A DNA stretch of 22,414 nucleotides from JACQNR01 sp049515175 (lineage in GTDB: Bacteria; Acidobacteriota; Terriglobia; UBA7540), in assembly GCA_049515175.1 (NCBI GenBank), contig JBEKUI010000072.1, forward strand, positions 1 to 22,414, read 5' to 3'. Shown one piece after another: positions 1-7,884 of the stretch (position 1 is its first letter; each line of letters begins with the position of its first letter). Made by a program: the position numbers and the translations under genes. The notes below the pieces were generated by a model. The model saw nothing but the letters and a program-made list of their open reading frames with translations, made no database searches and was not told the origin of the DNA.

Positions 1-63
1 GTCTTCCAAACACTGCGGTAGCAAATCGATCTGATCGTAGTTGGCTCGTATCTCTTGGCTCAT
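1..63 (-). CDS. Transposase N-terminus, IS1182-like (partial, cut by window edge)
   Basis: Reading the minus strand from the ATG at 63-61 gives 21 open codons beginning MSQEIRANYDQIDLLPQCLE and running off the window. From memory, IS1182-type transposases start with a very similar block (I-R-A-x-Y-[DE]-Q-x-x-L-L-P-x-x-L-E-D-W, often followed by V-P-x-x-H-x-A). The family call rests on this short block alone. No strong ribosome binding site sits next to the ATG; a purine-rich GGAAGGTGGAG lies about 20 nt upstream. The rest of the gene, including the catalytic region, is outside the window, so intactness cannot be judged. The spacer at 64-324 would contain that element's terminal inverted repeat if the insertion ends there. 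Confidence 0.55.
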   Translation of the reverse strand, partial: MSQEIRANYDQIDLLPQCLED

Positions 64-324
64 GCTGATTCACTTAGCACTCCACCTTCCACACTCCGAG
101 TTTTGAGACAGGCTCTGAACTGAAAGGTCTGCGCCAGCCCGCGTTTGAAGGTGGACATGTACGGCGCTAATGTATCACGGCGAAGCGCAGAGCTGCGCTC
201 TGCGCAAGCCACGGTAGATGCGACGGGACCAAAACAAGGGCTTGCGACGCGCTCCCGCTTGATGTAGATTCAAGCGGGGTTACAGGGCTGTAACCAGACA
301 AACGAATCGCTTTGTTCATCGGTC
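64..324. other. Intergenic spacer with three strong inverted repeats
   Basis: No gene is supported here. Three hairpins can be read directly: 185-192 with 198-205 (GCGCAGAG / CTCTGCGC, 5-nt loop); 254-262 with 270-278 (CCCGCTTGA / TCAAGCGGG, 7-nt loop); and, immediately adjoining, 278-285 with 288-295 (GGTTACAG / CTGTAACC). None has a T run, so they are not obvious intrinsic terminators. They could be the end of the neighbouring insertion sequence, operator-like sites, or RNA structure in the leader of the PSD1 gene. A marginal promoter-like pair, TTGCGA at 242-247 and TAGATT at 265-270 with a 17-nt spacer, overlaps the second hairpin; it is too weak to call on its own. Confidence 0.5.
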
Positions 325-3300
325 ATGATCTCCAACTGCTGGGATCGGGCAAGCCGTATTCGCCGGCTCAAACGCCGCAGGACTCGGCTGAAGTCTCGCG
401 CCGCGACCGGCGGCGGGTTTCTCCTCGTCCTCTTCTTATTCTCCCCCGTCGCTCAGCGTGCCCTCTACGCGCAGTCTGCTGCCGCGGCCAAGCACATTGA
501 CTTCAATCGTGACATCCGCCCGATTCTCTCGGACACCTGCTTCAAATGCCACGGTCCGGATGAAGAAACACGGCAGGCCAATCTGCGTTTTGACACCAAG
601 GACGGCGGGGCCTTCGAGCCGCGCGAGGGCTACCGGATAATTGTTCCTGGTGCGAGCGCCGAGAGCCGCCTCTTCCAGAAGATTAGTTCCAAAGACGAAG
701 CCTTCCGCATGCCGCCCGTCGATTCCGGTCGCAGCCTCACAGCCAAACAGATCGAACTCATCCGCCAGTGGATCGACCAGGGCGCGAAGTGGGAGACCCA
801 CTGGGCTTACCTCGCCCCCAAACGGCCGCCTCTGCCCCGAGTCCAGAACGCCCGATGGCCGCGCAACTCGATTGACAATTTCATCCTCGCTCGGCTGGAG
901 AGCGAAAAACTTCGTCCCTCGCCGGAGACGGGGCGTGCGACCCTGCTCCGTCGCGTTAGTCTTGACCTAACGGGCCTCCCGCCCACCCCCAAGGAGATCG
1001 CTGCCTTCCTCGCCGACCGCGCGCCGGACGCTTACGAGAAGCGTGTCGATGCCCTGCTCGCTTCGCCGCATTATGGCGAGCGGCTGGCGATGCAGTGGCT
1101 CGATCTGGCCCGCTACGCCGACACACACGGCTACCATATCGACAGCCACCGCGAGATGTGGCACTGGCGCGACTGGGTGATCGAAACCTTCAACCGCAAC
1201 TTGCCCTTTGACCAATTCATCGTTGACCAACTGGCTGGCGATTTGTTGCCTTCACCCACCGTCAAGCAGCGCATCGCCACGGGCTTCTGCCGCAATCACA
1301 TGATCAATTTCGAGGGCGGAGCGATTCCCGCGGAGTACCACAACGAATACGTCGTGGACCGCGTGGATACCGTCGCCAACGTTTTCATGGGGAGCACGCT
1401 CGGCTGCTCACGCTGCCACGACCACAAATACGATCCCTTCAAGCTCCGCGATTACTACCGGCTTTACGCCCTCTTCAACAACGTCCCGGAGCAGGGGTTG
1501 GACGGTCGTGAAGGTAACGCGGAGCCCGTCCTGGAGCTTCCCTCCCCTGAACAACAGCAGCAACTCGACGAACTCAAAGAGAAGATTGCTGCCGCCAAAG
1601 CAGCTCTGCCCGAGAAAGAAATCACGGCCCTCCAAGGGGAGTGGCAGAAGACCGCACTCACGACCATTCCGAGCGACCCGCGCGACGGCTTAGTCTCTCT
1701 CTACGAATTCGATTCTGATCTTGCCGACAGCTCCGGCCACGGGGCCAACGGCCAGACCCTCCAGGGCGGCGTGGCCTATGACTTTGGCCGCGTCGGGCGA
1801 GCGGCGGAATTCAGCGGCTTCGCCCACATCCAGCTGGGCACCGCCGCGGCGTTCGATCCGTCACACGCCTTCGCACTGGCCGTCTGGTTCAGCCCCGGCT
1901 CTAAATTCGAGATGTCGGTGCTGCAGCAGCTTGCCGACGCCCGCAGCAGGCGTGGATTCGAAATCCTGCTCGACAGCAGGCGTGGATTCGAAATCCTGCT
2001 CGACGAAGCGCATTGGATCGGAGCCCAGAAGCGTGCTTCGCACATCATCGTCTGCCTCACGCACGAGTGGCCGGACGACGCCCTGGAAGTTCGCACCAGG
2101 AACGTGCTGCCGCTGGAGACGCGTCATCTCACCATCAATTACGACGGCTCGGGCCGGGCGGCCGGGCTGCAGATGTTCGTGGATGGCAAAGCGCAAGAAC
2201 TGGAGATCACCCGCGATCACTTGACGGGTTCTCCTGCCACGACGAGCCCGCTCGAGATTGGGAACCCGGATTTGGGCAAGGCTTTTAGTGGCTCGCTTGA
2301 CGATCTGCGCGTTTACAACCGCCCCCTGACCGCGGAGGAAATCGAGCAACTGGCCATCCAGCAGCCGATCCGGGCCATGTTGCGCGGCCTCTCCGGTGCT
2401 TGCGCGAAAGTTCCCCCGGCGGAGCTCGACGGCGACACGTCCAAGAACGAAGACCCGCTTATCGAAGAATCGATGTTCGATACGCCGGAATTCCGAGTCA
2501 AGTCTCAGTGCCTGGGAGAAAAGAAGAGACTGCGCGAATACTTCCTGACCTACGTCGCGCCGAAAACATTTCGGCAGGCGGAGACGGACCTGGAGGAATT
2601 GACCAAACGGAAAGCGGAACTCGAAAAGCTCATTCCCAACACCATGGTGATGCAGGAAATGAGCAAGCCACGGGAGACCCACATCTTGGGACGTGGCGAC
2701 TACCGCAACCAGGGCGAAGTGGTGACTGCCGGAGTGCCTGCGGTCCTGCCCCCCCTTCCGAAGGGCGCTCCCTTGAACCGCCTGGGGCTGGCGCAGTGGC
2801 TGGTCGATCCTTCTCATCCGCTCACCGCGCGCGTAGCCGTGAACCGTTACTGGCAGCTCTGCTTCGGCACGGGATTGGTAAAGACTTCGGAGGATTTTGG
2901 TTCGCAAGGAGAGCCCCCCAGCCACCCCGAATTGCTCGACTGGCTGGCCTCGGAGTTCGTTCGCACGCATTGGGACGTCAAGGCGATGATGCGGCTGATC
3001 GTGACTTCCGCGACCTACCGGCAGTCGTCCCGCGACACGCCGGCGCTCATTGAGCGCGACCCGGAAAATCGGCTGCTGGCGCGCGGCCCACGCTCTCGTT
3101 TGCCGGCGGAAATAGTGCGCGATAACTCGCTCGCGGTGAGCGGGTTGTTGAATCCCAGCGTGGGCGGGCCCAGCGTTTTCCCTTACCAGCCCGCCGGGCT
3201 GTGGGAAGAAATGGCCTTTGGCGAGGGCTTTACGGCACAGGAGTACACGCCCAGCCATGGTTCGGACCTTTACCGGCGCAGCATGTACAACTTCTGGAAG

Positions 3301-3729
3301 CACACCGTGCCGCCGCCATCGCTTTCCACGTTCGACGCTCCCGACCGCGAGAAATGTGTGGCCCGGCGCGCCGTCACCAACACTCCATTGCAGGCGCTTG
3401 TTCTGCTTAATGATACGACCTACGTGGAAGCCGCGCGGGCGCTCGCGCAGAGGGTAATTGCGGACGCCGGCCCGGTCGCAAGCCAACGCATTCGCCTCGC
3501 CTTCCGGCTGGCCACGGGGCGCGCGCCCACTCTACGCGAAACTCAGATTCTCGCCGGCCTGGAGAGAACCGAGATGCTCCACTATCGACAAGACCGGGAC
3601 GCCGCGACGAAGCTCGTGGCAGTCGGGGAGTCGCCCACCAGCTCCAAGGCAGATCCATCGGAACTCGCGGCCTGGACGACCGTGGCCAATGCCATTCTCA
3701 ACCTCGACGAAACCATTACGAAAGAGTAG
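325..3729 (+). CDS. PSD1-type protein: cytochrome c-like PSCyt1, DUF1549, LamG and DUF1553 domains
   Basis: A 1134-residue exported protein of the PSCyt/PSD1 group, abundant in Planctomycetota, Verrucomicrobiota and some Acidobacteriota. A basic N-region and hydrophobic core (about residues 30-50) form a signal peptide. Next come a PSCyt1 domain (about 57-120) with the heme-type motif CFKCH at 72-76, a DUF1549 domain (about 180-385) with a second motif CSRCHDH at 361-367, a LamG/concanavalin-like insert (about 455-675), and the DUF1553 domain (about 815-1075). The two CxxCH motifs suggest c-type heme binding. Function is unproven; the family is usually linked to oxidation or breakdown of polysaccharides. 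ATG at 325 is the first start that keeps the signal peptide, although no clear ribosome binding site precedes it. The LamG part contains a perfect 30-bp tandem duplication (1944-2003). It is followed after 4 nt by its usual DUF1501 partner. Confidence 0.9.
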   Translation: MISNCWDRASRIRRLKRRRTRLKSRAATGGGFLLVLFLFSPVAQRALYAQSAAAAKHIDFNRDIRPILSDTCFKCHGPDEETRQANLRFDTKDGGAFEPREGYRIIVPGASAESRLFQKISSKDEAFRMPPVDSGRSLTAKQIELIRQWIDQGAKWETHWAYLAPKRPPLPRVQNARWPRNSIDNFILARLESEKLRPSPETGRATLLRRVSLDLTGLPPTPKEIAAFLADRAPDAYEKRVDALLASPHYGERLAMQWLDLARYADTHGYHIDSHREMWHWRDWVIETFNRNLPFDQFIVDQLAGDLLPSPTVKQRIATGFCRNHMINFEGGAIPAEYHNEYVVDRVDTVANVFMGSTLGCSRCHDHKYDPFKLRDYYRLYALFNNVPEQGLDGREGNAEPVLELPSPEQQQQLDELKEKIAAAKAALPEKEITALQGEWQKTALTTIPSDPRDGLVSLYEFDSDLADSSGHGANGQTLQGGVAYDFGRVGRAAEFSGFAHIQLGTAAAFDPSHAFALAVWFSPGSKFEMSVLQQLADARSRRGFEILLDSRRGFEILLDEAHWIGAQKRASHIIVCLTHEWPDDALEVRTRNVLPLETRHLTINYDGSGRAAGLQMFVDGKAQELEITRDHLTGSPATTSPLEIGNPDLGKAFSGSLDDLRVYNRPLTAEEIEQLAIQQPIRAMLRGLSGACAKVPPAELDGDTSKNEDPLIEESMFDTPEFRVKSQCLGEKKRLREYFLTYVAPKTFRQAETDLEELTKRKAELEKLIPNTMVMQEMSKPRETHILGRGDYRNQGEVVTAGVPAVLPPLPKGAPLNRLGLAQWLVDPSHPLTARVAVNRYWQLCFGTGLVKTSEDFGSQGEPPSHPELLDWLASEFVRTHWDVKAMMRLIVTSATYRQSSRDTPALIERDPENRLLARGPRSRLPAEIVRDNSLAVSGLLNPSVGGPSVFPYQPAGLWEEMAFGEGFTAQEYTPSHGSDLYRRSMYNFWKHTVPPPSLSTFDAPDREKCVARRAVTNTPLQALVLLNDTTYVEAARALAQRVIADAGPVASQRIRLAFRLATGRAPTLRETQILAGLERTEMLHYRQDRDAATKLVAVGESPTSSKADPSELAAWTTVANAILNLDETITKE
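1944..2003 (+). repeat. Perfect in-frame 2 x 30-bp tandem duplication inside the PSD1 gene
   Basis: Bases 1944-1973 and 1974-2003 are identical, and the next base (2004) also continues the unit. In the protein this repeats the 10-residue segment SRRGFEILLD twice in a row within the LamG-like domain. The lack of any mismatch, including at third codon positions, points to a recent duplication by replication slippage or an assembly artefact, not an old structural repeat. Confidence 0.95.
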
Positions 3730-3733
3730 AGCT

Positions 3734-5209
3734 GTGGACAAACAACCCGAATCGCACGAGCAAATGAAACTCCGAATGACCCGGCGCGCTTTCTTTTCAC
3801 GCACAAGCACGGGCATCGGCATCGCCGCTCTCGCCTCGCTCCTCCCCGCGAGTCTGTCCGCAGAGGAGAGCAAGTTCAATCCCAAGACGGGCGGGTTGCT
3901 GGGTCTACCTCACTTCCCGCCCAAGGCGAAGCGTGTCATCTTTCTGCATCAGTCGGGGGCGCCATCGCAAATCGAGCTTTTCGACTATAAGCCGACGCTC
4001 GACAAGCTGCAAAAGACGGAACTACCCGCCTCCGTACGCATGGGGCAACGAATCACCGGGATGACCTCGGGACAGGGTTCGCTCCCCATCGCGCGTTCAA
4101 TTTTCAAGTTCGGCCAGCACGGGCAGAACGGCACGTGGATCAGCGATCTGCTTCCCCACCATGCTCAGATCGTCGACGACATCGCCATCATCCGAACGAT
4201 GTACACCGACGCCATCAATCACGACCCCGCGATTACGCTCAACCAGACCGGCTTTCAACAGCCCGGCCGTCCGAGTCTTGGCGCCTGGGTCAGCTACGGT
4301 CTGGGGAGCGACAATCAGAATCTTCCGACCTTTGTAGTCCTCCTTTCACAGGCCAACGCATTGAACACCGACCAGCCGCTCTTTTCGCGTCTGTGGAGCA
4401 GCGGATTTCTCCCCTCCAAGTATCAGGGCGTGCGCTTCCGGGCGAGCGCCGACCCGGTACTGCATCTCGCCAACCCGCCTGGCATCGACCGCTCGACGCG
4501 CCGCAAGATCCTCGACGCCATCCGGAAGTTAAACCAACTGACGGCAGAGGAGTACGGCGACCCGGAAGTCGAGGCGCGCATTTCCCAATACGAAATGGCC
4601 TACCGCATGCAGACCTCTGTCCCCGCGCTGATGGACTTATCGAATGAACCGGAGCACACGTTTGACCTTTACGGGTCCGACTCTCGCAAGCCAGGAACAT
4701 ACGCTGCCAATTGCCTGCTGGCACGGCGTCTGGCGGAGCGCGGCGTACGCTTCATCCAGCTCTATCACCGTGGCTGGGATCAGCACAACGATCTGCCACG
4801 CGACATTTCCTTGCAGTGTAAGGGGGTGGACCAGGCTTCCGCTGCGCTCATCCAGGATTTGAAACAGCGCGGGCTGTTGGACGACACGCTGGTCGTGTGG
4901 GGCGGCGAGTTCGGCCGCACGGTCTATTGCCAGGGAAATCTGACCGACAACAATTGCGGACGCGATCACCATCCACGCTGCTTTACGATTTGGATGGCGG
5001 GTGGGGGAGTCAAGCGCGGTATGACGCTCGGCGAGACCGACGACTTCTCCTATAACATCCTTTCTGATCCGGTCCACATTCACGACCTCCAAGCAACCAT
5101 ACTGCATTGCCTGGGGATCGATCACACGCAGCTTACCTTCAAATACCAGGGACGCCACTTCCGCCTGACCGACGTCAGCGGCGAAGTCGTGACGAAAATC
5201 TTGGCTTGA
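3734..5209 (+). CDS. DUF1501 domain protein, Tat-exported partner of the PSD1 protein
   Basis: A DUF1501 protein of 491 residues if started at GTG 3734, which lies 4 nt after the upstream stop codon. ATG codons at 3764 and 3776 are in-frame alternatives. GTG is preferred because members of this family usually carry about 15 residues before the twin-arginine motif, and GAG at 3724-3726 could serve as a weak ribosome binding site. The N-terminus has TRRAFF followed by a hydrophobic, Ala-rich stretch, a typical Tat signal. DUF1501 belongs to the alkaline phosphatase/sulfatase-like fold; conserved family features visible here are VVWGGEFGRT and GRDHHP near the C-terminus. No substrate is known. 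The near-overlap with the PSD1 gene and the frequent co-occurrence of the two families argue for one operon and a shared periplasmic role. It ends 7 bp before the convergent RsbW-like gene, with no visible terminator between them. Confidence 0.9.
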   Translation: MDKQPESHEQMKLRMTRRAFFSRTSTGIGIAALASLLPASLSAEESKFNPKTGGLLGLPHFPPKAKRVIFLHQSGAPSQIELFDYKPTLDKLQKTELPASVRMGQRITGMTSGQGSLPIARSIFKFGQHGQNGTWISDLLPHHAQIVDDIAIIRTMYTDAINHDPAITLNQTGFQQPGRPSLGAWVSYGLGSDNQNLPTFVVLLSQANALNTDQPLFSRLWSSGFLPSKYQGVRFRASADPVLHLANPPGIDRSTRRKILDAIRKLNQLTAEEYGDPEVEARISQYEMAYRMQTSVPALMDLSNEPEHTFDLYGSDSRKPGTYAANCLLARRLAERGVRFIQLYHRGWDQHNDLPRDISLQCKGVDQASAALIQDLKQRGLLDDTLVVWGGEFGRTVYCQGNLTDNNCGRDHHPRCFTIWMAGGGVKRGMTLGETDDFSYNILSDPVHIHDLQATILHCLGIDHTQLTFKYQGRHFRLTDVSGEVVTKILA

Positions 5210-5216
5210 AGAGGGG

Positions 5217-5648
5217 CTACTTTGTCTTCAGGCGTTTGAGGAGGGTCACGCGCGTCCCGCGGCGACCGCGGCGGGAAATGCGCACGTGGTCCATCAAACG
5301 CTTCATCAGGAATAGCCCGCGCCCGTGGGTTTGGAGCAGACACTCAGCGTGGGTGGGATTCGGAACCTGCGAGGGATTGAAGCCCATTCCTTCGTCTTCC
5401 ACAATCAGCAGCATGCCACGATCGGGCTGACAGAAGCAGCGGACGACGATGTTCTTGTCAGGATCCTGCCGGTTACGCGCCAGGATCATCAGCGTCTCGA
5501 TGACTTCGTCAAGCGCCTGAAGAGTGCTGGGGATGACATCGTAGAAGCGGAGCGCCAGCTTGTCTTTTTCGACGTGGATCTTGCCGACGCGACGTGTTCG
5601 GACGGAAGGCATCGATGTAGGCTTGTCGTGGACCGGGTGACTTGTCAT
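5217..5648 (-). CDS. RsbW-like ATP-binding protein (anti-sigma factor kinase-type HATPase)
   Basis: A 143-residue protein with a single GHKL-type ATPase fold of the RsbW/SpoIIAB (HATPase_c_2) class. The G1 box is DEGMGF (Asp85, Gly87, Gly89). The ATP-lid end is THGRGLFLMKRLMD (107-120), very typical of RsbW-like proteins, and a GRRGTRVTL strand closes the domain. Such proteins bind and phosphorylate an anti-anti-sigma factor or hold a sigma factor. Oddly, the N-box helix (about 45-60, DEVIETLMILARN) has no Asn at the position expected four residues after the conserved Glu, so Mg-ATP binding may be altered. No partner STAS protein or sigma-B-type factor is adjacent. An extended -10 promoter lies about 40 nt upstream on the minus strand. 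The exact start is uncertain: an internal Met13 is also possible. Confidence 0.82.
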   Translation of the reverse strand: MTSHPVHDKPTSMPSVRTRRVGKIHVEKDKLALRFYDVIPSTLQALDEVIETLMILARNRQDPDKNIVVRCFCQPDRGMLLIVEDEGMGFNPSQVPNPTHAECLLQTHGRGLFLMKRLMDHVRISRRGRRGTRVTLLKRLKTK

Positions 5649-5692
5649 CAGGGCGCCACTACTAAAACCCGCACAAATGTGACTAGACCTAA

Positions 5693-5720
5693 ATCATAGC
5701 ACGCCTGACCGCGATGGCAA
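5693..5720 (-). promoter_or_regulatory. Predicted sigma-70-type promoter of the RsbW-like gene
   Basis: On the minus strand TTGCCA (5720-5715) and TATGAT (5698-5693) are separated by 16 nt, and TGC stands just before the -10, giving an extended -10 element. Each hexamer matches consensus at 5 of 6 positions. The predicted transcription start is near 5686, about 38 nt before the ATG at 5648. Confidence 0.6.
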
Positions 5721-5930
5721 GTCGGCTTCAACCGTTACGAGGTACATATCTACCTTGCCGCGGCGTTGGGGAAACGCGGGCCCCTGCCGCGGGCCGGCGG
5801 GTGACTACTTTCCCACGCATGATTGTGCCGTGCTGGAGCTGTAACGCAATCGCGGGATAAGGAAGCCCGCCGACCGACGCCCAGAGTTTCCCATCCATGG
5901 GACGAATTGACGATGCGAGCGACGCTTGGC

Positions 5931-5959
5931 TTGACGCTTCCCCCACCATCCCCTAAACT
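5931..5959 (+). promoter_or_regulatory. Predicted sigma-70-type promoter of the S55/beta-propeller unit
   Basis: TTGACG (5931-5936) and TAAACT (5954-5959) are separated by exactly 17 nt. The predicted start of transcription is near 5966, leaving a very short leader that contains the ribosome binding site AGGGGA (5975-5980), 3 nt before the ATG at 5984. Confidence 0.62.
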
Positions 5960-5983
5960 GAATTCCTGCCCTCCAGGGGACAC

Positions 5984-7834
5984 ATGAATCGAGCTTGGCT
6001 TCGAACATTGACAGTTGCGCTGGCCATGGGGCTGCTGCTGGCCTCGCACCTCCTCGCTCAGGAAGATATGCAGTTCTTCCCAGTGAGTGAAATCCAGCCA
6101 GGACTGAAAGGGATTGGCAAGACCGTTTTCCAGGGAGACACGATCGAGGATTTCCAGGTGGAATTCTTGGGCGTGCTCAAGAATGCCCTGGCCGCCAAAC
6201 ACGATCTAATCATCGCCCGCCTCTCGGGGGGACCGCTCGAGAAGACCGGTGTCATCGCCGGAATGAGCGGCAGCCCGGTGTACGTGGACGGAAAGCTTGT
6301 GGGCGCGGTGGCCATCTCGTTTCCGTTTTCCAAGGAGCCGCTTGCCGGGATCACTCCTATCGCAGACATGTTACAGGTCGTTCCCACCCCGCCAACGGCC
6401 GCTCCCGCTGCCAACCCGGTAGCGAGCCTGCGGATTGCTCCCATCCCGGGCTCGTCGGCTATCGGGCGTTTCATTCCCGATGATGAAAATCCTCTGGAGA
6501 GATGGACGAAAGTGCTCGACACTGGAGACCATGAGGGGGATTTCATCGGGCTGCGCCTACCGCTGCGGTCGGGAGGGTTCCCCAGCGAGGTTCTCCGGGA
6601 CCATGCACCGATCTTCCGCCGCTTGGGATTGGAGCTAACGCAGGGCGCAGTATTGTCGGGGGGAGAAGACCGGCCCTTGGGCAAGTCCGACCTGCTCCCT
6701 GGGTCTATGATCAGCCTTCTCCTGGTTCGTGGCGATCTTAACCTGAACGTCGACTGCACCGTCACCTACCGCAGGGGGAACGAGCTCTTCGCCTGCGGAC
6801 ATCGATTCATCATGACCGGTCCCACCAAGATCCCGTTCGCCACCTCGCGGGTTATCACCGCTGTCCCCAACCTCGCCAGTTCCTTCAAATTGGATGCGCC
6901 GGGGCCGCTGGCAGGTGTCATCACACAAGACCGCTTCGGGGCCATTTACGGAGTGGTCGGCGAGAAAACCTCACAGATTCCCGTCCATGTTCGGCTGCAG
7001 TCAGGCCTGAATCGCACCGAAGAATACAATCTTGAAATCATCCAGGACCCCTTTCTGTCACCGCTTCTTCTGAATGTCGCACTCATCTCCACTTTGAGCG
7101 CCACAGAGCGCGCAATCGGCCCGGCCACCCTGGAATTAAAGGGGAAGATACGATTGGCCGGGAACGATCCCGTCGAGATTGAGGATGTAATCTCCGGCGA
7201 TGTGAATACGCCCAACAGTGCCGCTCTCACTTTCGCCGCTCCGTTTGCCATATTGATGGGGACATCCTTTCCGGACTTGCACGTGGAAGGGGTTGACATC
7301 TCGGTAGCCGCCAGCACCGAGAAGCGGGTGGCGACCATCGAACAGGTCTGGAGTTCAAAATCAGAAGTTGCGCCTGGGGATAAAATCGAAGTAACAGCTC
7401 TACTACGAACTCCCACGGGCGAAATCATCGTGCACAAGTTGCCCGTGCAGATTCCTGAGAGCGTCCGTGACCGAAATTTGTCATTGGTGGTTGGCAGCGG
7501 GGCGGCGATCAACGCGTTACAAGCGCGCTTTTCCGCCCTTAACGCCACTCCCCGGAATTTGCAACAACTCGTCGAAGCGCTCAATAAAATGCGGCGGAAC
7601 AACTGCCTTTATGCCCTTCTCCTGGCACCGCAGCGCTCCCTGGTGATGCAGGGAGATGAATACCCCTCCCCGCCTCCGTCGCTGCTCCAGACGTTTCTGT
7701 CCGACCCCGCCGTATCGAGCAGTGTCAGCTTCAGCGGCACTTCGGTCGTGGGTGATTTCGAAAACAAACCTGTGTCCATGAATATTCGGGGACAAAAAAC
7801 TCTGCTCCTGAAGGTCGTGCAATCGGGAGAGTAA
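5984..7834 (+). CDS. Secreted SpoIVB-like peptidase S55 domain protein with permuted motif order
   Basis: A 616-residue protein with a signal peptide (cleavage near LLAQ, residue 26). Residues about 50-120 match the C-terminal half of the SpoIVB (S55) serine peptidase domain: strands around VEFLGVLKN, then GMSGSPVYVDGKLVGAV with the nucleophile-type Ser95. Residues about 255-330 match the N-terminal half of the same domain: LFACGHRF with His273, then a GPLAGVITQDRFGAIYG segment resembling the PFGIFG region. In SpoIVB the GH motif precedes the GMSGSP motif; here the order is reversed, suggesting circular permutation. The position of the SpoIVB catalytic Asp corresponds here to about Leu80/Ser81, so activity is uncertain. 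The C-terminal 250 residues contain an Ig-like segment and a helical end. The substrate is unknown. AGGGGA at 5975-5980 supports the ATG. The propeller gene follows after 50 nt, probably in one transcript. Confidence 0.85.
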   Translation: MNRAWLRTLTVALAMGLLLASHLLAQEDMQFFPVSEIQPGLKGIGKTVFQGDTIEDFQVEFLGVLKNALAAKHDLIIARLSGGPLEKTGVIAGMSGSPVYVDGKLVGAVAISFPFSKEPLAGITPIADMLQVVPTPPTAAPAANPVASLRIAPIPGSSAIGRFIPDDENPLERWTKVLDTGDHEGDFIGLRLPLRSGGFPSEVLRDHAPIFRRLGLELTQGAVLSGGEDRPLGKSDLLPGSMISLLLVRGDLNLNVDCTVTYRRGNELFACGHRFIMTGPTKIPFATSRVITAVPNLASSFKLDAPGPLAGVITQDRFGAIYGVVGEKTSQIPVHVRLQSGLNRTEEYNLEIIQDPFLSPLLLNVALISTLSATERAIGPATLELKGKIRLAGNDPVEIEDVISGDVNTPNSAALTFAAPFAILMGTSFPDLHVEGVDISVAASTEKRVATIEQVWSSKSEVAPGDKIEVTALLRTPTGEIIVHKLPVQIPESVRDRNLSLVVGSGAAINALQARFSALNATPRNLQQLVEALNKMRRNNCLYALLLAPQRSLVMQGDEYPSPPPSLLQTFLSDPAVSSSVSFSGTSVVGDFENKPVSMNIRGQKTLLLKVVQSGE

Positions 7835-7884
7835 CCCTCAACTCGCTGCCGCCGGCACGAGAATGATCAGCCGAAGGTCAAAGG

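Larger units (their letters stand above)
5649..5983. other. Divergent intergenic region between RsbW-like and S55 genes
   Basis: The 335-bp spacer holds two outward promoters (entered separately) and no supported gene. The centre (about 5755-5815) is very GC-rich with runs such as GCGGGCCCC and GCCGCGGGCC that could fold, but I see no defined riboswitch or terminator. A 73-codon minus-strand frame at 5728-5949 shows no recognisable domain and was not called. Confidence 0.5.

Noticed and set aside
1861..3486. Minus-strand open frame of 541 codons antisense to the PSD1 gene
   Set aside because: Overlaps confirmed PSD1 domains and has shadow-type composition (Arg/Gly/His-rich).
3458..3733. N-terminal extension of the DUF1501 frame back into the PSD1 gene
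   Set aside because: The extension overlaps the end of the PSD1 coding sequence and would bury the Tat signal more than 100 residues inside the protein.
5728..5949. 73-codon minus-strand frame in the divergent intergenic region
   Set aside because: No family resemblance, no ribosome binding site, and it overlaps the promoter of the S55 gene.
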